A stretch of DNA of 54,011 nt from Microbacterium sp. H83 (lineage in GTDB: Bacteria; Actinomycetota; Actinomycetes; Actinomycetales; Microbacteriaceae), in assembly GCF_001650405.1 (NCBI RefSeq), contig NZ_LWCU01000021.1:1-54011 (forward strand), read 5' to 3'. The position numbers and the translations under genes are program-made. Numbering within the stretch: the stretch's first letter is position 1; every line of letters starts with the position of its first letter. The notes beneath the pieces were generated by a model that saw only the letters and a list, made by a program, of their open reading frames with translations, searched no databases and was not told the DNA's origin. This document shows positions 27,497 through 34,921 of the stretch, piece after piece.

Positions 27497-29444
27497 GGGT
27501 CTCCTTCTCGAGGGCGCGCGGGGCCGGGCCGCGGTAGCGGGCGGCCTGGATGATGACGCTGAGGACCACCAGGTCGTACAGCACCCAGATCGTGTTCACC
27601 AGTGTGCCGGTGCCGTCGCCGGTGCCGACGATGACGCGCGCCACACCGATCACGAGGGCGATCATGAGCATCACCATGGCGGTGAGCTGCGGCCAGATCT
27701 GACCCCACGGCACGCCGCGCGGATCGCGTCCGTCCTTGCGGGTCACGGCGAACGTCAGCGGGCGTCCGAACACGACGTTCGCGAACGCGGTCCAGCACGC
27801 CCTGATCCACACCGGGAACAGGGCCAGCGAGTACTGCTGGCCCCGCCAGGTGCGCACGCCTCTGGCGACGATCAGGAACAGCAGCTGGTTGACGATGAAG
27901 TACGGCAGGAACCGAGCGAAGAAGTCGACCGACCATGCCGTCACGGGAAGCACGCCGAAGACCAGGTAGACGACCGGGGCGGTGAGGTACACGATCGCGG
28001 CGAAGCCGGAGAGGTAGCTCCACATCGTGGCGAAGTACATCAGGCGCTGCCCGAGCGACAGGCCCCGTTTGACCAACGGGTTGTCGCGGAGCATCACCTG
28101 CAGGGTGCCCTGCGCCCATCTGAGCCTCTGGGTCAGCATCGTGCGGAGGTCCTCGGGGGCGAGCCCCTGCGCGAGGATCTCGTGGTGGTAGACGCTGCGC
28201 CAGCCGAGCGAATGCAGTTGCATGGCGGTCGCCATGTCCTCCGTGACGGAGATCGTGGCGAGGGGCAGGATCGGCTGCGCCTCGCCGCCGCGGTCGAGCC
28301 GGAGGACGTCCATGAGGGCGCGCACGGCATCGAGCGCGGTGATGGGGGAGAGGTCCGACGCCGCGAGTGCCGCGAGACCGCCCTCATCGACGACGAGGGC
28401 GTCGATCGCTGCGTCGTGCTCGATCGGAAGGGCGCCGATCTCGGCGAGGTCCGCGCGGATGCCGGCGAGATCCTGCGCGACGAGGATCACCGACGCGTTG
28501 TGCACGGCGGCGAGTACGGAGTCCGCGACCTCGCTGACCGGCGCACCGCCCGCGAGGTCGCGACGACCCTGGCGGATGGAGATGAGGAGGGCGTACAGCT
28601 CGCGGCGGAGATTCTCGTCGGAGGCGGCGCGCATCTCCTTCTCGATCATCTGCTCGGAGGTGCTCAGCGCGCGCGCGGCCGAATCGGTGACCTCGCGGAC
28701 GTATCCGATGATGCCCAGCTGCATCAGCGCCTCGCGGCGCAGGATGGCGTTCGACCCGCAGAAGAAGGCGGCGTTCCAGCCGTCCTTGCCCTGCTGGATC
28801 GGACCGTAGAACAGCGGCGCCTGGCTGCCGAGCGGATCGGCCTCGTCCACGTTGACGAACCACTGCGGTGTCTGCACGACCGCGACGGTGGGGTCATCGG
28901 CGAAGTAGCCGAGCGTGCGGTGCAGGATCAGGGGATCTGGCACCTGATCGGTGTCGAGGATGAGGAGGAACTCTCCGTCCGTCTCGAACAGCGCGCTGTT
29001 GAGGTTTCCGGCCTTCGCGTGTCGCGGCTTGCCGGTCCAGTCGTCGGACCGTGTGAGATAGCCGACGCCCGCGGCGCGCGCGGCCGTCTCGAGCTCCGGG
29101 CGCGAGCCGTCGTCGAGGATCCACGTCTGGTGGGGGTAGGCGATCCTCTTGGCGGCTCGAGCGGTGGTCATGACGAGCTCGACCGGCTCGTCGTAGGTCG
29201 TGATGAAGACGTCCACGGTGCCCTGCGGGTCGGAGACGGGGGCGGTGCGCTCCTTCGCCCGCCACATGGTCAGGCAGAAGAGGAAGGTGTCGATGAGGGA
29301 GTACGTCTCGGCGACGACGAGCGGCACGGCGATCCACCACGCCGACCAGTTCACCGACTCGAGCCATCGCCAGGCCACGTAGTTCACCCCGAGCAGAACC
29401 GACAGCAGTGCGAGGATGCGGATGGTCGCGAAGCGCGCGGTCAT
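27480..29444 (-). CDS. Cellulose-synthase-like membrane glycosyltransferase (GT2) with a large internal insertion
   Basis: The 654-residue protein has two N-terminal helices, a cytoplasmic GT2 domain and about five C-terminal helices. Catalytic motifs are complete: WILDDGS (D111-D112), LILDTDQVPDP (D164, D166), FFCGSNAILRREAL, ISVTEDMATAMQL (TED 401-403) and LTQRLRWAQGTLQ (QxxRW 439-443). It should polymerise a beta-linked polysaccharide and move it across the membrane. Between the SNAILRR helix and TED there is an insertion of about 150 mostly helical residues (242-396), where BcsA-type enzymes have about 10-20. No PilZ domain is seen. Its start overlaps the phosphatase stop (ATGA) and its end overlaps the STAS gene, which implies control by the partner-switching proteins. 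Confidence 0.87.
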   Translation of the reverse strand: MTARFATIRILALLSVLLGVNYVAWRWLESVNWSAWWIAVPLVVAETYSLIDTFLFCLTMWRAKERTAPVSDPQGTVDVFITTYDEPVELVMTTARAAKRIAYPHQTWILDDGSRPELETAARAAGVGYLTRSDDWTGKPRHAKAGNLNSALFETDGEFLLILDTDQVPDPLILHRTLGYFADDPTVAVVQTPQWFVNVDEADPLGSQAPLFYGPIQQGKDGWNAAFFCGSNAILRREALMQLGIIGYVREVTDSAARALSTSEQMIEKEMRAASDENLRRELYALLISIRQGRRDLAGGAPVSEVADSVLAAVHNASVILVAQDLAGIRADLAEIGALPIEHDAAIDALVVDEGGLAALAASDLSPITALDAVRALMDVLRLDRGGEAQPILPLATISVTEDMATAMQLHSLGWRSVYHHEILAQGLAPEDLRTMLTQRLRWAQGTLQVMLRDNPLVKRGLSLGQRLMYFATMWSYLSGFAAIVYLTAPVVYLVFGVLPVTAWSVDFFARFLPYFIVNQLLFLIVARGVRTWRGQQYSLALFPVWIRACWTAFANVVFGRPLTFAVTRKDGRDPRGVPWGQIWPQLTAMVMLMIALVIGVARVIVGTGDGTGTLVNTIWVLYDLVVLSVIIQAARYRGPAPRALEKETHGSAN

Positions 29445-30601
29445 GCGTCCCTTCTCACCACGACGACGGTGATGTCGTCCGTCGCGGAGTCTCCGTCCGC
29501 CAGCCGCAGCGCCTCGCGGATGGCGCCGTCGGGGCCGAGCGTCGTGAGCACCCGGTAGACGTGTCCGTATGGGTCGTCCGGGTCGAGCACGTCGAGCAGC
29601 CCGTCGCTGCAGCAGACGAGGGCGTCGCCGGGCTCGAGCCGCGTGATGCGGGGCTGGCGGACCTCCGGCGGTTCCAGTCCCATCCCCATCCCGAGCGGCA
29701 GGCTCGTCGAGCGGAGATGATCCCACGAGCCGTCGCTGCGGAGGATGAAGGCGAGGCTGTGACCCGCGTCGATGATCTGCAGCTCTCCCGACTCGGGGTG
29801 GAGCTCGGCGTGCACGGCGGTCACGAACATCGCGGTGTCGGCGAGATCCTCCTCGAGCAGTCGGTCGGCCTCCGCGATCGCCTCGGCGATCGGACGTTCG
29901 GGGGCGGTGCGGAGCGAGGCGCGGACGCTCGCTGCGACGAGGGCGGGGCCGGTGCCCTTGCCCATCGCGTCGGCGAGGGTGATGCGGAGGACGCCGTGAT
30001 GGAGGCCGAGGTCGTAGAAGTCGCCGGCGAGGCGTCCGCGGGAGGCCACGCCGCCGGCGATCGTGTACCCGGCGACGGTCGGGTGGCGATGCGGTCGGAG
30101 CGCGCTCTGGATCACTGCGGCGTGGTCGAGCTCGGCGTCATTGGCGAGCTCCGTCTGCACCCAGAACGCGAGGTCGCGGAGCAGGCCGCGCTGGGCGTCG
30201 GACAGCGTGTGAGGCTCGGTGTCGAGCACGCACAGGGTGCCGATCGGTTCGCCGCCCGGCGCGTGGAGGGGGTGCCCCGCGTAGAACCGCAGATGCGGGT
30301 CGCCGACGACGAAAGGGTTGTCGGCGAAGGTCTCCGTGCGGCTCGCGTCCTCGATGACGACGGTGCGGTCCTGGCTCACGGTGTAGTCGCAGAAGGAATC
30401 CTGCCGCGGAGCCTCGTCGCTGCCGAGGCCGATCTCGGTCTTGCGCCACTGACGGTCGCGGTCGAGGAGCGAGACGCTCACCATCGGCACGCCGAACATC
30501 TCCTGCGCGAGTCTCGCCACCCTGTCCACGCGCTCGTCGCGCGGGGTGTCGAGGATGTGCAGCTCGTCCAGAGCCGCCTGCCGTCTGCGCTCGTCGAACA
30601 T
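29441..30601 (-). CDS. GAF domain-PP2C (SpoIIE-type) serine phosphatase
   Basis: The 386-residue protein has an N-terminal GAF sensor domain (RQAALDELHILDTPRDERVDRVARLAQEMFGVPMVSVSLLDRDRQW to about residue 150, including FCDYTVSQDRTVVIEDA) and a C-terminal SpoIIE-type PP2C phosphatase. The phosphatase metal-binding motifs are all present: GRLAGDFYDLGL, LADAMGKGTGPALVAA, DAGHSLAFIL, LVCCSDGLLDV and TDDITVVVV. It should dephosphorylate the STAS antagonist in response to a signal sensed by GAF. The ATG at 30601 follows GGGAGG at good spacing; in-frame ATGs upstream at 30631 and 30679 lack this. It is the first gene of the operon and is divergent from the tripartite transporter operon. Confidence 0.9.
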   Translation of the reverse strand: MFDERRRQAALDELHILDTPRDERVDRVARLAQEMFGVPMVSVSLLDRDRQWRKTEIGLGSDEAPRQDSFCDYTVSQDRTVVIEDASRTETFADNPFVVGDPHLRFYAGHPLHAPGGEPIGTLCVLDTEPHTLSDAQRGLLRDLAFWVQTELANDAELDHAAVIQSALRPHRHPTVAGYTIAGGVASRGRLAGDFYDLGLHHGVLRITLADAMGKGTGPALVAASVRASLRTAPERPIAEAIAEADRLLEEDLADTAMFVTAVHAELHPESGELQIIDAGHSLAFILRSDGSWDHLRSTSLPLGMGMGLEPPEVRQPRITRLEPGDALVCCSDGLLDVLDPDDPYGHVYRVLTTLGPDGAIREALRLADGDSATDDITVVVVRRDA

Positions 30602-30678
30602 CTGGCCTCCCCTGCCGTCGCCCTCTGCCATCCTGACAGATGCGCCGTGGGCAGACGACCCACCATCGGGCGCTCGCA

Positions 30679-30700
30679 TGTTGACTGTTAACAGTCAACA
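30679..30700. promoter_or_regulatory. Perfect 22-bp palindromic operator overlapping the -35 box of the tctC promoter
   Basis: Half-sites TGTTGACTGTT and AACAGTCAACA form a perfect 22-bp inverted repeat. Its central CTGTTAACAG also precedes the GntR gene at 26087-26096. TTGACT inside it (30681-30686) and TAGCCT at 30705-30710 are 18 bases apart, a plausible promoter, so binding would repress tctC. Confidence 0.7.
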
Positions 30701-30752
30701 CTGTTAGCCTCAAGGGGTCGACAACACGGTCGACCCACGTAGAGGAGCAAAG

Positions 30753-31721
30753 ATGCCCCGCATGCGCTTCACCCGGGCGGCCGCCGCGATCGCCGCCGTC
30801 GCAGCCACGGCGCTCGTCCTGTCCGCCTGCACCAAGGTCGAGGAGGGCGAGGATGCCGCATCCGCGTTCCCCGAGAACGACATCCGCCTGATCATCCAGG
30901 CCAACCCGGGAGGCGGCTCGGACCTGTCGTCCCGCGCACTCGCCACCGAGCTCGAGGGGATCCTCGGCGTCAGCGTCATCCCCGAGAACATGCCGGGAGC
31001 AGCGGGCGCGCTCGCCATGGAGTACGTCGGATCCCAGGACGCCGACGGCTACGTGATCGGGTTCGCCCCCGTCGAGATCGCGATGCTGAACACCACCCAG
31101 AGCGCCAACGTCCTCCCCGAGGACTTCGACCTTCTCGGGCAGATCATGCTCGCCCCCGGTGTCGTCACGGTCGGCGCCAACAGCGGCATCGAGTCGCTGG
31201 AGGACCTCGTCGACCAGGCGAAGGCGGGCGCCGTCACTGTGGCGAACTCCGGCGCGGGATCGATCTGGGAGGCCGCGACCATCGGTCTCGGCGACGCGAC
31301 CGACGCGACCTTCACCCCGGTGCCCTACGACGGCGGAGCCACGGCCGTCGCCGCCGCGGCATCCGGAGAGACCGTCGCCGCCGTGTCTGGCCTCGGCGAG
31401 GCTCTCGCGCAGGGCGAGGCCGTGCGCATCCTGGCCGTCATGAACGGCGAGCGCCACCCGGACGCCGAGGACGTGCCGACGGTCGAGGAGGCCATCGGCG
31501 AGAAGGTCGAGTTCGGCGGATGGGGCGGGATCTACGCCCCCAAGGGCCTGCCGGACGACGTCAAGGCGACGCTCGAGTCGGCCGTGAAGGACGCCGTGGA
31601 ATCCGACACCTACCAGCAGTTCCAGAAGGACGCCGGCAACCTGATCGTGTACCGCGACTCCGCCGAGTGGACCACCTTCGTCGACGAGCAGTTCGACCTC
31701 TTCAAGGACCTGCTGGGCTGA
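30753..31721 (+). CDS. tctC: Tripartite tricarboxylate transporter substrate-binding lipoprotein TctC
   Basis: The 322-residue protein begins with a lipoprotein signal (AAIAAVAATALVLSAC, Cys at 26). The Bug/TctC domain is clear: DIRLIIQANPGGGSDLSSRALATELEGILGVSVIPENMPGAAGALAMEYVGSQ, then EDFDLLGQIMLAPGVVTVGANSGI and a C-terminal VYRDSAEWTTFVDEQFDLFKDLL. It binds a carboxylate substrate outside the membrane for the TctA/TctB channel. GAGGAG lies 7 nt before the ATG. The promoter carries the GntR-type operator. A strong hairpin separates it from tctB, which would favour higher expression of the binding protein. Confidence 0.92.
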   Translation: MPRMRFTRAAAAIAAVAATALVLSACTKVEEGEDAASAFPENDIRLIIQANPGGGSDLSSRALATELEGILGVSVIPENMPGAAGALAMEYVGSQDADGYVIGFAPVEIAMLNTTQSANVLPEDFDLLGQIMLAPGVVTVGANSGIESLEDLVDQAKAGAVTVANSGAGSIWEAATIGLGDATDATFTPVPYDGGATAVAAAASGETVAAVSGLGEALAQGEAVRILAVMNGERHPDAEDVPTVEEAIGEKVEFGGWGGIYAPKGLPDDVKATLESAVKDAVESDTYQQFQKDAGNLIVYRDSAEWTTFVDEQFDLFKDLLG

Positions 31722-31730
31722 GAGCCCGGA

Positions 31731-31768
31731 CGGATGCCGTGGGGTCGGAGCCGACCCCGCGGCATCCG
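31731..31768 (+). terminator. 18-bp intercistronic stem-loop between tctC and tctB
   Basis: Arms CGGATGCCGTGGGGTCGG and CCGACCCCGCGGCATCCG pair at all 18 positions (one G-U) around AG. It starts 10 bases after the tctC stop and ends 30 bases before tctB. There is no T run. It may attenuate read-through or protect the tctC message from decay. Confidence 0.7.
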
Positions 31769-31797
31769 CACCGACTCCCGCGCAGGGAAGGAGAATC

Positions 31798-32343
31798 ATG
31801 TCCCCGTCGGATGACGTCGCGGCAGAGACCGCGAGCGTGCAGGACGACTATCAGGGAGCTCCGGCATCGCGACCGCTCGAGATCGTCTTCGGCGTCGTGG
31901 CGCTGGCGTTCAGCGCCGGATACCTGTTCCTGTCGACGCAGATCCCGCTCCGCCGCGAGGCGGTGCCCGGTCAGATCGACGCGCGGTTCTGGCCCCTCGT
32001 GATCGGCGTGACCGCCATGGTCATCGCCCTCGCCGTGCTGGCCATGGCCCTGACCCGACCGGCGCCGGGTCGTGAGGACCTCGAGCGCATCCAGCCGGGC
32101 GGCGTGCTCCGCGTGATCGCCACACTCGCGATCTCCGGCGCCTTCATCGCCGTGTGGGCCCTCGGCTCCGTCATCCTGTTCGGGTACCGCATCGAGGTCT
32201 TCCCGATCGCGGCCGCGCTGCTCATGGCGGCCCTCATGCTCCTCTACGGCCACCGCCGCTGGCTGAGCCTCGTCATCTACTCCGTCTCCGTCACGGCGTT
32301 CGTCTACGTCGTGTTCGGGATGCTCCTGAGGATCCCCCTGTGA
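31798..32343 (+). CDS. tctB: Tripartite tricarboxylate transporter small membrane subunit TctB
   Basis: The 181-residue protein has four hydrophobic helices and the TctB layout: LEIVFGVVALAFSAGYLFLSTQIPLRREAVPGQIDARFWPLVIGVTAMVIALAVLAMAL, then two C-terminal helices in LIYGHRRWLSLVIYSVSVTAFVYVVFGMLLRIPL-like positions. The conserved PGQIDARFWP sequence is characteristic. It partners TctA in the membrane. AAGGAG precedes the ATG. Its stop overlaps the tctA start (GTGA). Confidence 0.88.
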   Translation: MSPSDDVAAETASVQDDYQGAPASRPLEIVFGVVALAFSAGYLFLSTQIPLRREAVPGQIDARFWPLVIGVTAMVIALAVLAMALTRPAPGREDLERIQPGGVLRVIATLAISGAFIAVWALGSVILFGYRIEVFPIAAALLMAALMLLYGHRRWLSLVIYSVSVTAFVYVVFGMLLRIPL

Positions 32344-33995
32344 ACGCGCTCATGGAGGGGCTGAACTCGCTCCTCGACGTCTCGATCCTGCTCTACATGC
32401 TCGTCGGCCTCGTGCTCGGCTTCATGGTGGGCGCCTTCCCCGGCATCACCGCGACCATGGCGGTCGCGCTCGCCGCGGGATTCACCATGACGCTCGAGCC
32501 CGTGCAGGGCCTCGCCGTGCTGCTGACGATCTATGTCGCCGCCAACTTCGGCGATCGCGTGCCGTCGATCCTGATCAACACTCCGGGCACACCCGCGTCG
32601 ATCGCGACCACGCTCGACGGCTATCCGATGGCGAAGCAGGGGAGGGCAGGACTCGCGCTCACCATCTCCGCGATCGTCTCCGCCGTCGGCATCCTCGCCT
32701 CGCTGGTGCTGTTCTCCGTCGCCGCGGTGCCGATCGCCAGCTTCGCCCGCGACTACTTCAAGTCGCCCGAGCTGTTCGCCCTCGTCGTGTTCGGCATCTC
32801 GATCATGATCGGCATCTCGTCGAAGTCGATGCTCAAGGGCATCCTCGCGGGGCTCTTCGGCCTCATGCTCGGCACGGTCGGCACCTACGCGGCCACGGCC
32901 GACCAGCGCTTCACGTTCGGCGTGCTCGAACTCGTCGAGGGCGTGAACTTCATCGCCGTGATCATCGGCCTCTTCGGCATCGCGGAGCTGTTCGACCAGC
33001 TGCTGACGCATCGGAAGAGCACGGTCCGCCCGATCTCCAGCCTCGGCCGCTGGTGGCCGAACCGCTCGGAGCTGCGGCAGAGCGGCCGGGCGACGGCGGT
33101 CGGGGGCGCGGTCGGTCTCGGCGTCGGCCTCATCCCCGCGGCGGGCGGCGACATCGCCGGCCTCATCGGGTGGGAGCGGGCGCGCAAGGCCTCGAAGCGA
33201 CCGGAGATGTTCGGCAAGGGGTCGATCGAGGGCGTCGCGGCATCCGACACCGCGTCCAGCGCCACGCTGGGCGGTTCGCTCACCACGACGATGGCGCTCG
33301 GCATCCCGGGCGACTCGGTCATGGCCGTGATGATCGGCTCGATGATCATCTGGGGCATCACACCCGGCCCGACCCTGTTCACGAACCGTCCCGACCTCGT
33401 CGTGTCGATCGTCGGCATCATGCTCGTCGCCACCCTGCTGTCGCTCGCCCTCAGCCTCGTGCGCATGAAGGGAATGGTGAAGCTGCTCGATGTGCCGCAG
33501 CCCTACCTGTGGAGCGGCATCCTCATCTTCTGCATCATCGGCACCTACGCGACGTCGAACAGCCTGTCGACCGTCGCGACCATGCTCGTGTTCGGCGTCG
33601 TCGGCGTGCTGCTCAAGCGCATGCAGGTCCCGGCGGGACCGGTCGTCCTCGGCCTGCTCCTCGGCCCGCTCGCGGAGGAGAACCTCGCCCGCACGCTGGC
33701 GATCCTGCCGACGCGTCCGTTCTTCGAGGTCGTCAGCCCGATCGCGCTCGTGCTGCTCGCGCTCGCCGTGCTGTCGATCGTGATGCCGGCGATCCGCGCG
33801 GCGCGACGGCCGCGCAGCGAGCGGGCCTCGCTGGAGGACTCGATCCTCGACGACGAGAGTCGCACGCAGATCGAGAAGGCGCACGAGGAGCTCGCCGCGA
33901 ACCCCGACCTGCTCACCTCCACCGTGCGCAGCGTCGACACCTCTGCCCGTGCGACCCGCCGGGCGCGCAAGAACTCCAAGGAGAACGAGAAGTGA
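32340..33995 (+). CDS. tctA: Tripartite tricarboxylate transporter large membrane subunit TctA
   Basis: The 551-residue protein has about 11-12 helices and the TctA signatures LVGLVLGFMVGAFPGITATMAVALAAGFTM, PSILINTPGTPASIATTLDGYPMAKQGRAGLAL and SDTASSATLGGSLTTTMALGIPGDSVMAVMIG. It is the main translocation subunit. The C-terminal 50 residues are hydrophilic and basic. The GTG at 32340 overlaps the tctB stop (GTGA); an ATG at 32352 is an alternative. Its stop overlaps the next gene's GTG, linking transport to the aldolase-family enzyme. Confidence 0.93.
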   Translation: MNALMEGLNSLLDVSILLYMLVGLVLGFMVGAFPGITATMAVALAAGFTMTLEPVQGLAVLLTIYVAANFGDRVPSILINTPGTPASIATTLDGYPMAKQGRAGLALTISAIVSAVGILASLVLFSVAAVPIASFARDYFKSPELFALVVFGISIMIGISSKSMLKGILAGLFGLMLGTVGTYAATADQRFTFGVLELVEGVNFIAVIIGLFGIAELFDQLLTHRKSTVRPISSLGRWWPNRSELRQSGRATAVGGAVGLGVGLIPAAGGDIAGLIGWERARKASKRPEMFGKGSIEGVAASDTASSATLGGSLTTTMALGIPGDSVMAVMIGSMIIWGITPGPTLFTNRPDLVVSIVGIMLVATLLSLALSLVRMKGMVKLLDVPQPYLWSGILIFCIIGTYATSNSLSTVATMLVFGVVGVLLKRMQVPAGPVVLGLLLGPLAEENLARTLAILPTRPFFEVVSPIALVLLALAVLSIVMPAIRAARRPRSERASLEDSILDDESRTQIEKAHEELAANPDLLTSTVRSVDTSARATRRARKNSKENEK

Positions 33996-34861
33996 CCCGC
34001 TACGACATCCTCACCGCCATTCCGACCGCGTTCCACCGCGACGGGAGCCTCGATCTCGAGGGGTCGCGGTCGATCTTCCGCTTCGTCGGGGAGTCGGGCA
34101 ACGAGGGCGCGTTCGTGCTCGGCACCACCGGGGAGTTCCCCGCGGTCGACGTCTCGGAGTTCACCGAGCTGGTGCGCGCCGCCCTCGACGAGCTCGCCGA
34201 TCGCATGCGCGTCATCGTGCACGTGGGTCAGCCGAGCACGTACGAGGCCGTGCGCCTCGTCGAGATCGCGAAGGCGCTCGGCGCCACCGAGTTCGCCGCG
34301 CTCACCCCGTACTACCTGAAGTCGACGGAGGACGCGATCTTCGACTACTTCGAGGCGGTGTCGGATGCCGTCGGCGAGGGCCGCCTGTACGTCTACATCT
34401 ATCCGGCGCGCAGCGGCAACAGCGTGTCGCCCGAGCTGCTCGTGCGCCTCGCCGGCCTGCCGAACATCGTGGGCGCGAAACTCAGCGAGCTGTCCCTCGA
34501 CGAGATCGCGGCGTATCGCGCCGTCGTCCCGGCGGACTTCGACCTGTACACGGGCGCCGACCGCGATCTGATCGCGGCGGTCGAGGTGGGCGCGCAGGGC
34601 GTCGTCTCCGGGGTCTCCTCGGTGACGCCGAAGCCCTTCCGCGCGCTCGCCGACGCCGGCCGCTCGGGCGATGTCGCGGCGATCGCCGAGGCACAGCGCG
34701 CCGTCGACGACGTCGTCTCGCTCATCGGCGGCGACATGGCCCGCATGAAAGAGGCGTACCGGGTGCTCGACGTGGTCGACACGCACTGCCGCATGGCGAT
34801 CGCCGAGCCCTCCGATGCCGAGCGCGAGGCTGTGGCGCAGGTGGTGGCCGCGCACCGGTGA
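33992..34861 (+). CDS. DHDPS/NAL-family (DapA-like) class I aldolase or dehydratase
   Basis: The 289-residue protein is a TIM-barrel of the dihydrodipicolinate synthase/N-acetylneuraminate lyase family. GAFVLGTTGEFPAVD is the pyruvate-binding GTTGE loop, YVYIYPARSGN holds the catalytic tyrosine, and IVGAKLSELSLDE holds the Schiff-base lysine. GVVSGVSSVTPK completes the barrel. Because it is the last gene coupled to the tripartite transporter (GTGA overlap), it probably acts on the imported carboxylate, for example as a dehydratase or aldolase for a sugar acid or hydroxy-keto acid, not in lysine synthesis. The exact substrate is open. Confidence 0.87.
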   Translation: MTRYDILTAIPTAFHRDGSLDLEGSRSIFRFVGESGNEGAFVLGTTGEFPAVDVSEFTELVRAALDELADRMRVIVHVGQPSTYEAVRLVEIAKALGATEFAALTPYYLKSTEDAIFDYFEAVSDAVGEGRLYVYIYPARSGNSVSPELLVRLAGLPNIVGAKLSELSLDEIAAYRAVVPADFDLYTGADRDLIAAVEVGAQGVVSGVSSVTPKPFRALADAGRSGDVAAIAEAQRAVDDVVSLIGGDMARMKEAYRVLDVVDTHCRMAIAEPSDAEREAVAQVVAAHR

Positions 34862-34921
34862 GGCCGGCGCGCCTTCCGCAACCCCGATGACGGTCACAGG
34901 ATCGACCGGCAGGATGAGGTC

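Noticed and set aside
30679..30700. The 22-bp palindrome as a terminator of the phosphatase operon or of an upstream gene
   Set aside because: It lies upstream of both divergent genes, contains a -35-like box, is AT-rich in its centre and shares its core with the GntR promoter, so an operator fits better.
33992..34861. Lysine biosynthesis dapA
   Set aside because: The catalytic residues fit the family, but the gene is coupled to a carboxylate transporter, not to lysine genes, so a catabolic role is more likely.
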